A stretch of DNA of 64,000 nucleotides. Origin: Thermococcus zilligii AN1. Lineage in GTDB: Archaea > Methanobacteriota_B > Thermococci > Thermococcales > Thermococcaceae. Below the pieces are notes generated by a model. It did no database searches and was not told the origin of the DNA. It saw only the letters and a list, made by a program, of their open reading frames with translations. The position numbers were made by a program, and so were the translations under genes. The DNA lies in contig NZ_AJLF01000001.1 of NCBI RefSeq assembly GCF_000258515.1, forward strand, positions 682,001 through 746,000, in the 5' to 3' direction. Below are positions 33,209-42,662 of this stretch, in pieces. How positions within the stretch are numbered: the stretch's first letter is position 1; each line of letters begins with the position of its first letter.

Positions 33209-34071
33209 TTCCCAGAGGGCCGGTAAGGGGGCTCCCCAGGGCCGACACGATATTCGGCGCTATCGGTAATGCCATAGCCACGCTCTTTGGCGCCAGGGCA
33301 GTTGACGAGCTGGTTGAGGGGTTCGAGAGGGGTGCAAGGATCAGCTCGGCCTTCCCCTTTGAGGGGGACACCTATTACTTTCCCAGGCCACTGAGCGCCG
33401 GTGCCCTCGACTTCGGAGAGCTTTTGAAAGACCTTCCCAGGGAGGAACGCTACGCCCTGGGGAAGGCCATGAAAAAAGTGGCGTACATCGACCTTGAGAA
33501 CTTCGAGAAAGCCCTTAGGCTTGAGCCCTTTGACGTCCCCTCTGCCTTGCCCTTCAGGAGGGTGGACGTCCCCAGGGTGGCCCTCGACAGGGTAACCAGC
33601 GACTCCAGCCTCTATTTCTGGGACGAGGTGAGGTTCAAAGAGAACTCCGGCCTCTATTTCCTCTACTCCGGGGACGAGGGTATTTTCAAAGACTACGTCC
33701 TCCCGGCGCTCCGCTATCTCTCCGACACCGGAATCGGCGGGAAGGCGACCTGGGGCTTTGGCCTCTTCGACTTTCAGGTCGGCGAGCTTGGGATAAACGC
33801 CCCTGAAAGCCCTTACAGTGCAACGCTTTCAAACGCCCTTCCGACGAAAACTCCCGTGCTCTGGAACGTCCTGAAGAAGGGTGGCTGGAGCTTTGGAAGA
33901 AGAAAGCCTAAGGTGAACTTCATCGCCGAGGGCTCCATCGTGGCGGACGACCCGGGGAGGATAATCCCCCTCGACCTCGGACTGCAGTGTAAGGTTCACG
34001 TCTACGGCTTAGTCTTCCCTGTCCCGGCCAGGGTTCCGGAAGAGGCTCTGGGAGGGGTGAACTGCCCATGA
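33175..34071 (+). CDS. csm4: Csm4, type III-A RAMP subunit (Cas5 group)
   Basis: A 298-aa Csm4, which binds the crRNA 5' tag and contacts Csm1. Characteristic are LPRADTIFGAIGNAIATLFG near residue 20, ISSAFPFEGDTYYFPRP and GIGGKATWGFGLF near 180. ATG 33175 is inside the csm3 end (34-base overlap) and follows GGAGGGGATGC. Its stop overlaps the csm5 ATG. Confidence 0.93.
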   Translation: MPLLKFKAVKLIPRGPVRGLPRADTIFGAIGNAIATLFGARAVDELVEGFERGARISSAFPFEGDTYYFPRPLSAGALDFGELLKDLPREERYALGKAMKKVAYIDLENFEKALRLEPFDVPSALPFRRVDVPRVALDRVTSDSSLYFWDEVRFKENSGLYFLYSGDEGIFKDYVLPALRYLSDTGIGGKATWGFGLFDFQVGELGINAPESPYSATLSNALPTKTPVLWNVLKKGGWSFGRRKPKVNFIAEGSIVADDPGRIIPLDLGLQCKVHVYGLVFPVPARVPEEALGGVNCP

Positions 34072-35264
34072 GGCTGGAGGTTCTCTCCCCGCTCCACATA
34101 GGGAACGGGAACAGGCTAACTCCGGTTGACATCTACCCCAGCAAGGACAGGGTCTACGTCCTCGACGTGGAAAAGCTTTTCAACGACCTCCAAAAGCTGG
34201 GCGTTGATATTGAGGAAATCCTCACGCTCCTGAAAAGCCCTCCCGGGGAGCACTACGTGTGGAAAGGCTACATCGAGGAGTACAACCTTAACCCATCCGA
34301 CTACGCCCTCTACTCCCTCCCGGTGTTTGGTGAGCCCGGAAAAACCAGCATGCAGATAAACGAGTTCATAAAGTCCAGCGGGAGGCCCTACATCCCCGGC
34401 TCCTCCATCAAGGGGGCGATAAGGACGGCCGTGTTCTATAAAGCGCTTAAGGAGTGCGGCGATTCTGGAACGGCGATGAACCTCGTTGCGAACTTCTCGT
34501 CAAACCTCGCGAGAGAAATAGGCTACAGTGAAAGTCTGATTGACTATTACGTTGATTACCTCAACAGGGAAACAGCTGAAAAGAGAAAGTTCGACGAGAG
34601 AAGGGCAGACGACCTGCTTGAGGCCATAGTTTTCGGGATGGAGAAGGGTGGATACCCAGAAGTGCGATACGAGCCCAAGCGCGACCCGATGAGGGCGTTA
34701 ATCATAAGGGACAGCCCGGCCATAGGCAGGAAGCACCTTGCCGTTTACCGCGTCGAAGCCGTGGGGAACCCTTCACCGATACCAGTGTGGGTGGAGGCGC
34801 TCCAGCCGGGGACGGAGATCGAAGTTGAACTCAGGTTTGACGAAGAGCTCCTCAGGGTGAACTCCAGCTACTTCAACGGCCTCCTCTGGGAGTGCCTGAA
34901 GGACAGGGGAAAGCCCTGGGAAGTTTTTGAGGACTTCGTCTGGGAGGCCGTCAAGGAGTTTTACAACTCCATAGTAGAGCACGAGCTCAGGAGCCTTTCA
35001 AAGTTCGGAAGCCGGAGGGAGTCAGTCCGCTCGTTCTACGGAAGCATTAAGGGGAAAGAAAAAATCCTGAGGCTCGGCTGGGGGAGCGGGTGGATAAGCA
35101 CCACAATCGGCCTCCTTCTGGTCGAAAGGGGCGGGAAGTGGGAGCAGGTCAGGAGAAAACTCGGGCTGGGCAGGAACCCGTCGGGGAGGGGTTTCTCGAA
35201 GGACTTCCCGAAGACGAGGCGTTTGGCCGAGGGCAAACCAATGGGCTGGGTGGTGCTGAAATGA
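34068..35264 (+). CDS. csm5: Csm5, type III-A RAMP subunit
   Basis: A 398-aa Csm5, the Cas7-group subunit at the crRNA 3' end, also implicated in crRNA maturation. It begins MRLEVLSPLHIGNGNRLTP and carries RPYIPGSSIKGAIRTAVFYK near 110 and a late glycine-rich LGWGSGWISTTIG. ATG 34068 overlaps the csm4 stop (ATGA). The csx1 gene overlaps its own stop in the same way. Confidence 0.93.
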   Translation: MRLEVLSPLHIGNGNRLTPVDIYPSKDRVYVLDVEKLFNDLQKLGVDIEEILTLLKSPPGEHYVWKGYIEEYNLNPSDYALYSLPVFGEPGKTSMQINEFIKSSGRPYIPGSSIKGAIRTAVFYKALKECGDSGTAMNLVANFSSNLAREIGYSESLIDYYVDYLNRETAEKRKFDERRADDLLEAIVFGMEKGGYPEVRYEPKRDPMRALIIRDSPAIGRKHLAVYRVEAVGNPSPIPVWVEALQPGTEIEVELRFDEELLRVNSSYFNGLLWECLKDRGKPWEVFEDFVWEAVKEFYNSIVEHELRSLSKFGSRRESVRSFYGSIKGKEKILRLGWGSGWISTTIGLLLVERGGKWEQVRRKLGLGRNPSGRGFSKDFPKTRRLAEGKPMGWVVLK

Positions 35265-36553
35265 AGCTCCTCATAGCCTCGTGGGGGGACTTTGAGAACT
35301 GGAGGGAGGTCAAATACCGCTTTGGGGAGGAAGTCAGCGTTGGCCCCTCGACCCTCCCCATCCTCCAGAAGGCCATAAAACCCGACTGGACGGTAATAGT
35401 CCTCTCTGAGACCCTCGGGAAGGACTTTTCCTCGCTGGAAGCCCTGAGGGAAGAGTTGAGGAGCAGGGTCCAGGAGTTCCTTGAAAGGATAGGCGCCGGC
35501 AGGGAGGTGGACGTCCTCATAGTGCCGGGCATAGGGAAGTTCGGGCACGGAACCTTCGAGGGGAGCGCGATGGACGTCTATTACTATGCGCTTCACGGCC
35601 TCTCCCAGGTGATTCCCCTCGAGGGGGAGCTCGAGGTGCACTTCGATATAACCCACGGGCTGAACTACATAACCTTCCTCGTCCACAGGGCCCTCAGGGA
35701 ACTCCTGGGGGTAAGGACGCTCCTCAGCGAGACCCGCTTCAGGGCCTACAACTCGGACCCCTTCGTCCCAAAGCTCAGCTCCGAACTCGGTATAAACGTC
35801 ATCGAGGACATCCAAGTAGAGCCCCACCCCTTAACCGGGAGGCTCCCAGGCCTTGATGGATACATAATCCCTTACCTCACCGAGAAGAAGGTTCTGGGGG
35901 AACTCAAGAGGGAGCTGGATACCTTCAAGCTGATAAGGTCAGAGAAGAGGAAGCTTGAGGCCTGGGTGGGGTCGGTCGTCTTAGGCTTACCCCTCCTCTT
36001 CGCCGAGGACTTCCCCGAGGTGGAGCCAATAGAGGAGGCTGTTGACGAGCTGATGGATACATGGGAAGGCCACGTCGAGGTCTCCGAGAAATCCGTCAGG
36101 AGGAAACTGGCCTTCGGGGAGGGCTTTGGTGCCCTGGTGAAGCTGGCCTTTCAGGTTAAAGCCCTGGGGAAGTTCAAGCTTACCCTCCCCCCGAGCATCG
36201 ACGACCTCTACAGAATTTCCCAGGAAGTCTTCAGGGGTGCTAACAGGGAGAGGGCAAACGTCGAGCTGGGAAAGATAGAGGACAGGGCAATAGCCTACGC
36301 TTCATCGGGCGTTTTCCCGGACTGGATGCCCCTGAGGGACTTTTTGGGCTTTGAGAGAGCCAACAAAGAGATATCGCCCCGCAACTTCCTGGCGCACGCC
36401 GGCCTTGAGGCCAACGTGACCGAGGTTAAGATGGAACGCTGGGAAGCTGGGGACGTCAGGAGGGAGGCGAGAAAGCACACCTTCCTCAGGTATTCTCAGG
36501 AAGCCAGGAGGCGCGTCGAGGAGATGACGGCAAATGCCCTCGGGGGTGTCTGA
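35261..36553 (+). CDS. csx1: Csx1: CARF-HEPN ribonuclease (copy b)
   Basis: A 430-aa Csx1. The CARF part starts LLIASWGDFENWREVKYRF and has EVHFDITHGLNYITFLVHRAL near 130; the HEPN motif is RNFLAH (R374, H379). ATG 35261 overlaps the csm5 stop (ATGA), so the longer open frame beginning at 35090 is rejected. It is translationally coupled to the csm operon, as copy a is to the cmr operon, giving each complex its own Csx1. Confidence 0.93.
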   Translation: MKLLIASWGDFENWREVKYRFGEEVSVGPSTLPILQKAIKPDWTVIVLSETLGKDFSSLEALREELRSRVQEFLERIGAGREVDVLIVPGIGKFGHGTFEGSAMDVYYYALHGLSQVIPLEGELEVHFDITHGLNYITFLVHRALRELLGVRTLLSETRFRAYNSDPFVPKLSSELGINVIEDIQVEPHPLTGRLPGLDGYIIPYLTEKKVLGELKRELDTFKLIRSEKRKLEAWVGSVVLGLPLLFAEDFPEVEPIEEAVDELMDTWEGHVEVSEKSVRRKLAFGEGFGALVKLAFQVKALGKFKLTLPPSIDDLYRISQEVFRGANRERANVELGKIEDRAIAYASSGVFPDWMPLRDFLGFERANKEISPRNFLAHAGLEANVTEVKMERWEAGDVRREARKHTFLRYSQEARRRVEEMTANALGGV

Positions 36554-37210
36554 ATGCTCGACGCTTACCTGAAGAACGGTGAGCTCTTTCTAAGGGACAG
36601 GGGAATAACGGAGATCACGGAGGAGACGATAAGGCAGACCTACCTGTGGCCGGTCGAGGAAATGAGCGGGCTGAGCTTGGAGAGCGAGGAGGAGGCGGTT
36701 GCGATACTCAGAAAGTTCGGTTTCGAGCTGTCGGGCAAGACCTCCGAGTTGCTCCCCTCCTTCACGAAGACCTCCAGGGGAACCTGCTCCGTCTGCGGCA
36801 AGGCCGGGCGAGTGGTGAGCAACAAGGCCTTCATCTTTCCCCTCGAGAGGAAGATAGACTCCATAGTGAACGACGACAACAGGCTGGCCTTCTGCCAGGG
36901 GCACGCCTTCACGCTCTATTCAGCGATGGCCAACCTGTTCACGGTCCCGACCGGGGAGAAAACGCTCAAGTTCTTCTTTGCCGGGCCGGAGAAGGATTTA
37001 AGGAGGTTTCTGCTGGCCTTCAAGTCCTTCTGGAGGGAGAGGTTCGAGGTGGCTGTCAAGGAAAGCAACGGGAAGAAGAAATACTCCCTCAGGGTGAACC
37101 TGACGCTCTCGAAAAACCACCCGGACGAGGCCTTCTTCGCAGTCCTCCACGAGTCCGTCAAATTAAGGAGGGCCTTGAGGTTCCGAAGCTTGAGGGGCTT
37201 GAGGTCATGA
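36554..37210 (+). pseudogene. Truncated type I Cas8/Cst1-like gene (5' part)
   Basis: A 218-aa frame starting directly at the csx1 stop (TGAATG). Residues 77-135 hold a zinc-finger-like CSVCGKAGRVVSN and AFCQGHAFTLYSAMANLF, which resemble the CXXC-type Cst1/Cas8 large subunit of type I-B systems. The frame looks genuine up to about LHESV (37157), then turns into arginine-rich text KLRRALRFRSLRGLRS and stops. At that point the neighbouring frame begins to read sensible Cas7-like protein, so I infer a deletion that joined cas8 out of frame to cas7. It may still be translated as a truncated protein. Confidence 0.6.
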
Positions 37211-37638
37211 AAGTTGAAGACGCCACCGGAAAGGAGGCCACCCTCTCCGTTTTGCCGTATGAGGAGAGGGTAAGGAGGCTCAGGGCAATCCTGGAGGCGA
37301 TAATGCAGTACCACGGCGGAGCGAAGCTGAGCAACTTCTTCACGAAGGTCTACCCGGAGGTCATGGTGGTGGCACTGCTGAAGCGCAAGATACCTGTTAT
37401 AGGGGATGCACTCAGGGTCAAGCAGGGCTACGTTGACGGGAAGCTCGTCCTCGACGTGGAGAGGCTGAAGGAAACCGTGGAGACCTTCGGCGACAGCATA
37501 GAAAAGCTCTACATCGGCCTCTTCGAGAGCCGCTTCGCCAACGTGGAGGAGCTGAGGGAAGCTTTCAGGGGCGTGGAGAACGTCGAGGTACTGGGCATGA
37601 AGGAGCTCAGGGAGAAGATAGCGGGGCTCGGTGAGTGA
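37207..37638 (+). pseudogene. Truncated type I Cas7/Cst2-like gene (3' part)
   Basis: A 143-aa frame from ATG 37207, overlapping the previous stop (ATGA). It reads RLRAILEAIMQYHGGAKLSN near residue 25 and ends with MKELREKIAGLGE; it resembles only the C-terminal part of Cas7/Cst2 (DevR) backbone proteins, which are normally about 300 aa or more. The same frame continues sensibly upstream of the ATG (GLEVPKLEGLEV), i.e. the real cas7 start has been lost. RNA-binding N-terminal parts are missing, so a working Cascade backbone is unlikely. Confidence 0.6.
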
Positions 37639-38323
37639 CGTGCTCGGGCTCGTGGTGGAGGTAAAGCCTATACAGGCCCACTTCAGGATCCCATACAACT
37701 CCCTCCTCATGGACAGCTACCCGTTCCCACCGAGGACAACGGCGATAGGCATGCTCGCCGGGGCGATGGGGTTACCGGAGGAGGGCTTCAGGGGACTGCT
37801 CAACGAGCTTCGCTATGGGGTCATCGTCGAGGAGGCCGGCTCAAGGGTGGAAGAGACCGCGGTAATCTTCAAGAAGGAGGACTCCCCGATATACCCCATA
37901 ACCAAAGTCCTGTACCACAAGCCCCACTACAGGCTCTTCTTCGCCGGGGAGGATAGGCTAATCGAGAGGGCCTACGAGGCCCTGCTGGACCCGGTTTTCA
38001 CGCCCTACCTCGGCGACAGCGAGAGCCTCCTTTATCCGGCAAGGAAGGACTACGTCAGGCTTGTGGGGGTGGAGGAAGGCAGAGAAACGACGCTCAGGAG
38101 CGTCATTCCGGAGGAGGCCTACTCATCCGGCGCGAGGTTCTTCGTCCTCAGGGGGAGCAACCTGACACCGAGGGACTACAGGATGCCCGTCGGCTTCACT
38201 TACAGCGGAAAGAAGAGGAGGGCGGTCTTCAGGAGGGTGGTGGCCTTTGCGGGTGGCTACGTCGAGCTGGCGAGCCCCGTTGAAGTTTTCCTCTTCGACG
38301 GCGAGCCGGTCTTCACCTTTTGA
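37631..38323 (+). CDS. cas5: Cas5, type I (Cst-like) subunit
   Basis: A 230-aa Cas5 of the type I-B/Cst kind. It starts at GTG 37631, overlapping the truncated cas7 stop (GTG 37640 is an alternative). Typical are PIQAHFRIPYNSLLMDSYPFPPRTT (read in parts: IQAHFRIPYNS, then YPFPPRTTAIGMLAGAMG) and the C-terminal EVFLFDGEPVF. The gene appears full length, but the partners it needs (cas8, cas7) are truncated and cas3 is absent from the window, so it is likely an orphan survivor of a lost type I system. Confidence 0.88.
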   Translation: MSDVLGLVVEVKPIQAHFRIPYNSLLMDSYPFPPRTTAIGMLAGAMGLPEEGFRGLLNELRYGVIVEEAGSRVEETAVIFKKEDSPIYPITKVLYHKPHYRLFFAGEDRLIERAYEALLDPVFTPYLGDSESLLYPARKDYVRLVGVEEGRETTLRSVIPEEAYSSGARFFVLRGSNLTPRDYRMPVGFTYSGKKRRAVFRRVVAFAGGYVELASPVEVFLFDGEPVFTF

Positions 38324-38798
38324 GTAGCACCGGCCTTTCGGTTTTTCAGGTTTTCGGCTTCTTCTTTTTAGAAAAAGGGGGCCAACGTCCGGATCCCAGA
38401 GCATGGCCGGGGGAGCCCTTTAAAGGGGCAGAGAACCCCTCAGGCGGTCGTTCAGGGCATGCGTGAGGAACCCATCGAAAGGTTTTATGGACGTGAAATA
38501 GAACTGCCATCCGGGGGAGAGGAAGGCCTTAAATCCAGAGAGAACGTTAGGGCTGGGAGCCCGAAGGGTCAAGAAAGGTGGGTAAAACATTAAAGCAAAT
38601 TTTAACCTGATACCACCGAAAGTTTTTTACAGGCGGCCCTTTGATTTTCCAGTTTTCTGTCAGTGGCCAGGGGATTTCTCTGCACCGCCAGCAAAGGCTT
38701 CGGAGGAGGTTTTATTTTTTGCGCTGGATTTATAAATGCGATGCGTTGCCACGGGTTTCCATGATAAAGCTTAAATAGGAGTTTTGACATCCCTTATT
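38324..38798. other. Gap between cas5 and array 4
   Basis: About 475 bases. A 44-codon frame (ATG 38460 to TAA 38594, MREEPIERFYGREIELPSGG ...) has plausible codons but no clear ribosome site or family and may be a relic, for example of lost cas3/cas4; I cannot show this. From about 38595 the sequence becomes T-rich and AT-rich and is the leader of array 4. Confidence 0.4.
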
Positions 38799-38825
38799 TT
38801 CGGGAAAGGTGGAAATTTCCCGAAG
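38600..38825 (+). promoter_or_regulatory. Leader and promoter of CRISPR array 4
   Basis: AT-rich leader with TATA-like GCTTAAATAGG (38769-38779), about 50 bases before the first repeat. Immediately before the repeat is a perfect 9-bp hairpin: TTCGGGAAA (38799-38807), 8-base loop, TTTCCCGAA (38816-38824). This leader is unrelated to the blocks behind arrays 1-3. Confidence 0.75.
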
Positions 38826-40154
38826 GTTTCCGTAGGACAGGATTGTGTGGAAAGGCGGAGTAAGTGGTGTTGACGCCAGCCCCACGCACTGTGAGTTTCC
38901 GTAGGACAGAATTGTGTGGAAAGCTATTCCTGGGTATATTGCATTGACGTAGTCCCTTGAGTTGTGTTTCCGTAGGACAGAATTGTGTGGAAAGATCCTT
39001 GCCCACACATTATATAGAACATCAATGAAATCCCGTTTCCGTAGGACAGAATTGTGTGGAAAGGCCAACCGGAGCGCGGCCTCTTCCGCGGCCTCTTCCG
39101 CGGTGTTTCCGTAGGACAGGATTGTGTGGAAACACAATCATAGACTCTAAATCATACCCAAGAACACATGTGTTTCCGTAGAACAGGGTTGTGTGGAAAC
39201 ATCCCAAAGGAGTCACTGGGCACGAACCGTACAGGGGTTTTGTTTCCGTAGAACAGGGTTGTGTGGAAACGTCCAAACCGGTTCAAGAACGACTCTGTTC
39301 CATTTGGTTTCCGTAGAACAGGGTTGTGTGGAAACAACGATTGGCGGATAAGGACAACCTTGACCTCCTTATCCGGTTTCCGTAGGACAGGATTGTGTGG
39401 AAACCATATAAATCCACATCGCAAACTTCTCCAACTGCTTCTTGTGTTTCCGTAGGACAGGGTTGTGTGGAAACGCCTTACTCACCTTCATTGGGTCACC
39501 CCCAAGAAATGCTGGGTTTCCGTAGAACAGGATTGTGTGGAAACATGAATGGTTTGGGGAGTTACAGGAGCGGATAAGGAAAAGTTTCCGTAGAACAGGA
39601 TTGTGTGGAAACGTGGCATACGGGAGATACAACTTTATCCTCCCATTCTCCACGTTTCCGTAGGACAGGATTGTGTGGAAACCCACATCCTTGACTTGCT
39701 TGTCCGTCCTGACGACCCGTGTTTCCGTAGAACAGGATTGTGTGGAAATATAACAACCTTGTCAAAAATATAAGTGTCATCATCTAGTTTCCGTAGAACA
39801 GGGTTGTGTGGAAACACATTACCCCTAAAGACGCTAATTCGCTCTTTTTCACCGTTTCCGTAGAACAGGATTGTGTGGAAACTTGGTGTATTTGTTGGGG
39901 TGTTTGTGGGTGTTTTTGTGGGTGTTTCCGTAGAACAGGGTTGTGTGGAAACCCCTGCACCGCTGCAAGAAGGAGAAGTGGGATCTGCTTCGTTTCCGTA
40001 GAACAGGGTTGTGTGGAAAGAGAGCCTCTTCGACAACCCTTCTGAACTCCTCATCCGTAAGTTTCCGTAGAACAGGATTGTGCGGAAACCGCTCCCAGAA
40101 GATCAAAAACTTCCTCTCTTCCGGGGGTTCCCGCAGAACGGTTTTGGTGGGGAC
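38826..40154 (+). CRISPR. CRISPR array 4 (19 repeats plus one decayed repeat)
   Basis: Nineteen 29-bp repeats from 38826 to 40089 and a decayed one at 40127-40154 (GTTCCCGCAGAACGG...). Spacers are 36-42 bp. The repeat begins GTTTCCGTAG and ends TTGTGTGGAAAC or -AAAG, of the family common in Thermococcales. The leader is on the left, so transcription is on the plus strand, in line with the csm operon. The first four repeats have GGACAG..ATTG and end AAAG; most later ones have AGAACAGG and end AAAC. The decayed copies are at the right, as expected for the trailer end. Confidence 0.98.
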
Positions 40155-40328
40155 ATTACGGAGGCGCGGGACAGTGCTGCGTGGGAGCGCCGGCTCCCCT
40201 TCGGGGTTCCCCCTGTTTTTGCCGCAGTTTTCGTGGAAGGGTGTCGCACGGGGACAGCCAGAGCCCCACAGAGGAAGGTGCCGGCGGTTAGCCCCCGCAA
40301 CCTCCGGATCGAAAGGCTTATAAGTGAC
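40155..40328. other. Gene-free spacer between array 4 and padR
   Basis: About 170 GC-rich bases without ORF or repeat, ending in the padR promoter (GGCTTATAAG at 40315-40324). Confidence 0.5.
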
Positions 40329-40342
40329 ATGTCGTTCGATAT
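40329..40342. promoter_or_regulatory. Possible PadR operator
   Basis: ATGTCGTTCGATAT is a palindrome with one mismatch lying between the TATA (GGCTTATAAG) and the start of the padR gene. PadR proteins typically bind ATGT/ACAT-like palindromes in front of their own operon, so autoregulation is plausible; this is inference from position. Confidence 0.35.
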
Positions 40343-40354
40343 ATTGGTGGTATC

Positions 40355-40823
40355 ATGGAGCGCTCTGACTTCAGGGGGGGCCTCAAACTGCTCGTGCTGA
40401 AGATTCTCGCAGAGAGGCCCATGCACGGCTACGGCATAATGGCCGAGCTCGAGAGAACCTACGGTATTCCGCACCCCAGCCCGGGGACGGTTTACCCGAT
40501 GCTGAACTCCCTGAGGAGGGCCGGGCTCATCGAGTTTGCCGGCGAGGGCAAGAGGGACAAGAGGCTTTACAGGGCCACGGAAAAGGGGAAGGAATACCTC
40601 AGGGAGCACGGGGCGGAGATTAAAAAGGCGGAGGAGCTCACCTACAGGTTCAGGGAGTTCGCGAGGCTCGGGGGCAGGGGGCCGCTTGAAGTGATGAAGG
40701 AGGTCTTCAGCTCCCTCGACACCCTAACGGAGGAGCAGAAGGAGGCCCTCGCGGGGGAGTTCGGGGAGTTCACCAGGAGGGTGAGGCTGATCCTTCTCGG
40801 CAGGGTTGAAAGGGGTGAGGGAA

Positions 40824-40831
<8 letters not shown>
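40355..40831 (+). CDS. PadR-family transcriptional regulator
   Basis: A 158-aa winged-helix PadR repressor: LLVLKILAERPMHGYGIMAEL (read as LVLKILAERPMHGYGIM), PSPGTVYPMLNSLRRAGLIE and RLYRATEKGKEYLRE are the family core, followed by a C-terminal dimerisation helix. ATG 40355 has GGTGGTATC upstream. Its stop overlaps the start of the ABC ATPase gene, and the pattern PadR-ATPase-permease is a common self-regulated exporter operon. Confidence 0.93.
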
Positions 40832-41801
<970 letters not shown>

Positions 41802-41805
41802 GATA

Positions 41806-42573
41806 ATGAGGACGTTCACCACGATGATATACCGCGAGCTGAAGCGCTTTTCCCGTTCCCGCGCGAGGGTAGCCGGGAGCCTGATAAACCCGCTCATCTG
41901 GCTCGTGTTCTTCGGGATGGGCTGGAGCGGGGTGTTCAACAACCCGATGGCGAAGGGGATCTTCGGCGGCGTTGACTACCTAACCTACCTCGTCCCGGGT
42001 GTCTTCGCCATGACTGTCTTCAACATGAGCTTCATGCAGGGCGTTACGATAATATGGGACAAGCAGTTCGGCTTCCTCAAGGAGATACTCGTTGCCCCGG
42101 CGAGCAGGGCCGAGGCGATACTCGGCAGGATAACCGGGGGCTCCCTGATGGCCCTGATACAGGGGATAATCCTGCTGACCCTGAGCTTCGCGTTTGCAGA
42201 CCTCAAATTGAGCGGCGTTCTTCCGGCCCTGGGGCTTGGCTTCCTCGTCGGGGTTGCCATAGCGGGCATGGGAGTGGCCATAGCACTCAGAATGACCAGC
42301 ATGGAGGGCTTCCAGATGGTTGTCACGATGATAATGATGCCCATGACCTTCCTGAGCGGCGCGATATACCCGATAGACGCCATGCCCGGCTGGATGAAGG
42401 CGCTCGCCTACGTTAATCCCCTCACCTACGCCGTTGACGGGACAAGGCGCTACCTCGTGGGCGGTGCCATAGCGAAGTTTTCACCGGCTGTGGAGTGGGG
42501 CCTGCTGGCGCTCCTGGCGCTTGCCTTCTCGGCCATTGCCGTGCTCGAGTTTGAGAAGGCCACCATCGATTGA
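41806..42573 (+). CDS. ABC-2 type transporter permease
   Basis: A 255-aa ABC-2 permease with six membrane helices and the ABC-2 signature region (MMPMTFLSGAIYPIDAMPGW then VNPLTYAVDGTRRYL near the C-terminus). ATG 41806 follows AGGAGGTGAGATA. Third gene of the padR operon. The T-rich CTATTTCTTTTACC at 42597-42610 probably ends the transcript. Confidence 0.93.
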   Translation: MRTFTTMIYRELKRFSRSRARVAGSLINPLIWLVFFGMGWSGVFNNPMAKGIFGGVDYLTYLVPGVFAMTVFNMSFMQGVTIIWDKQFGFLKEILVAPASRAEAILGRITGGSLMALIQGIILLTLSFAFADLKLSGVLPALGLGFLVGVAIAGMGVAIALRMTSMEGFQMVVTMIMMPMTFLSGAIYPIDAMPGWMKALAYVNPLTYAVDGTRRYLVGGAIAKFSPAVEWGLLALLALAFSAIAVLEFEKATID

Positions 42574-42662
42574 CACGGGCCCCCGCGGCCCGGGTTCTAT
42601 TTCTTTTACCTTCCCCCGCGAAGGAAAAGGGCCTAAAAAGAGGGCAAAAACAGAAAGGGAAA

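Noticed and set aside
38324-38800. A search by eye for cas3 or cas4 remnants behind cas5
   Set aside because: Only a 44-codon frame without recognisable helicase or nuclease motifs was found; no claim of cas3/cas4 can be supported.
38730-40054. Several minus-strand frames with repeated FHTILSYGN or FPHNPVLRK peptides
   Set aside because: These are translations of the array 4 repeats and not proteins.
5784-40154. Insertion sequences or transposases inside the CRISPR island
   Set aside because: No transposase-like protein or terminal inverted repeats were seen, although the island's structure implies rearrangement.
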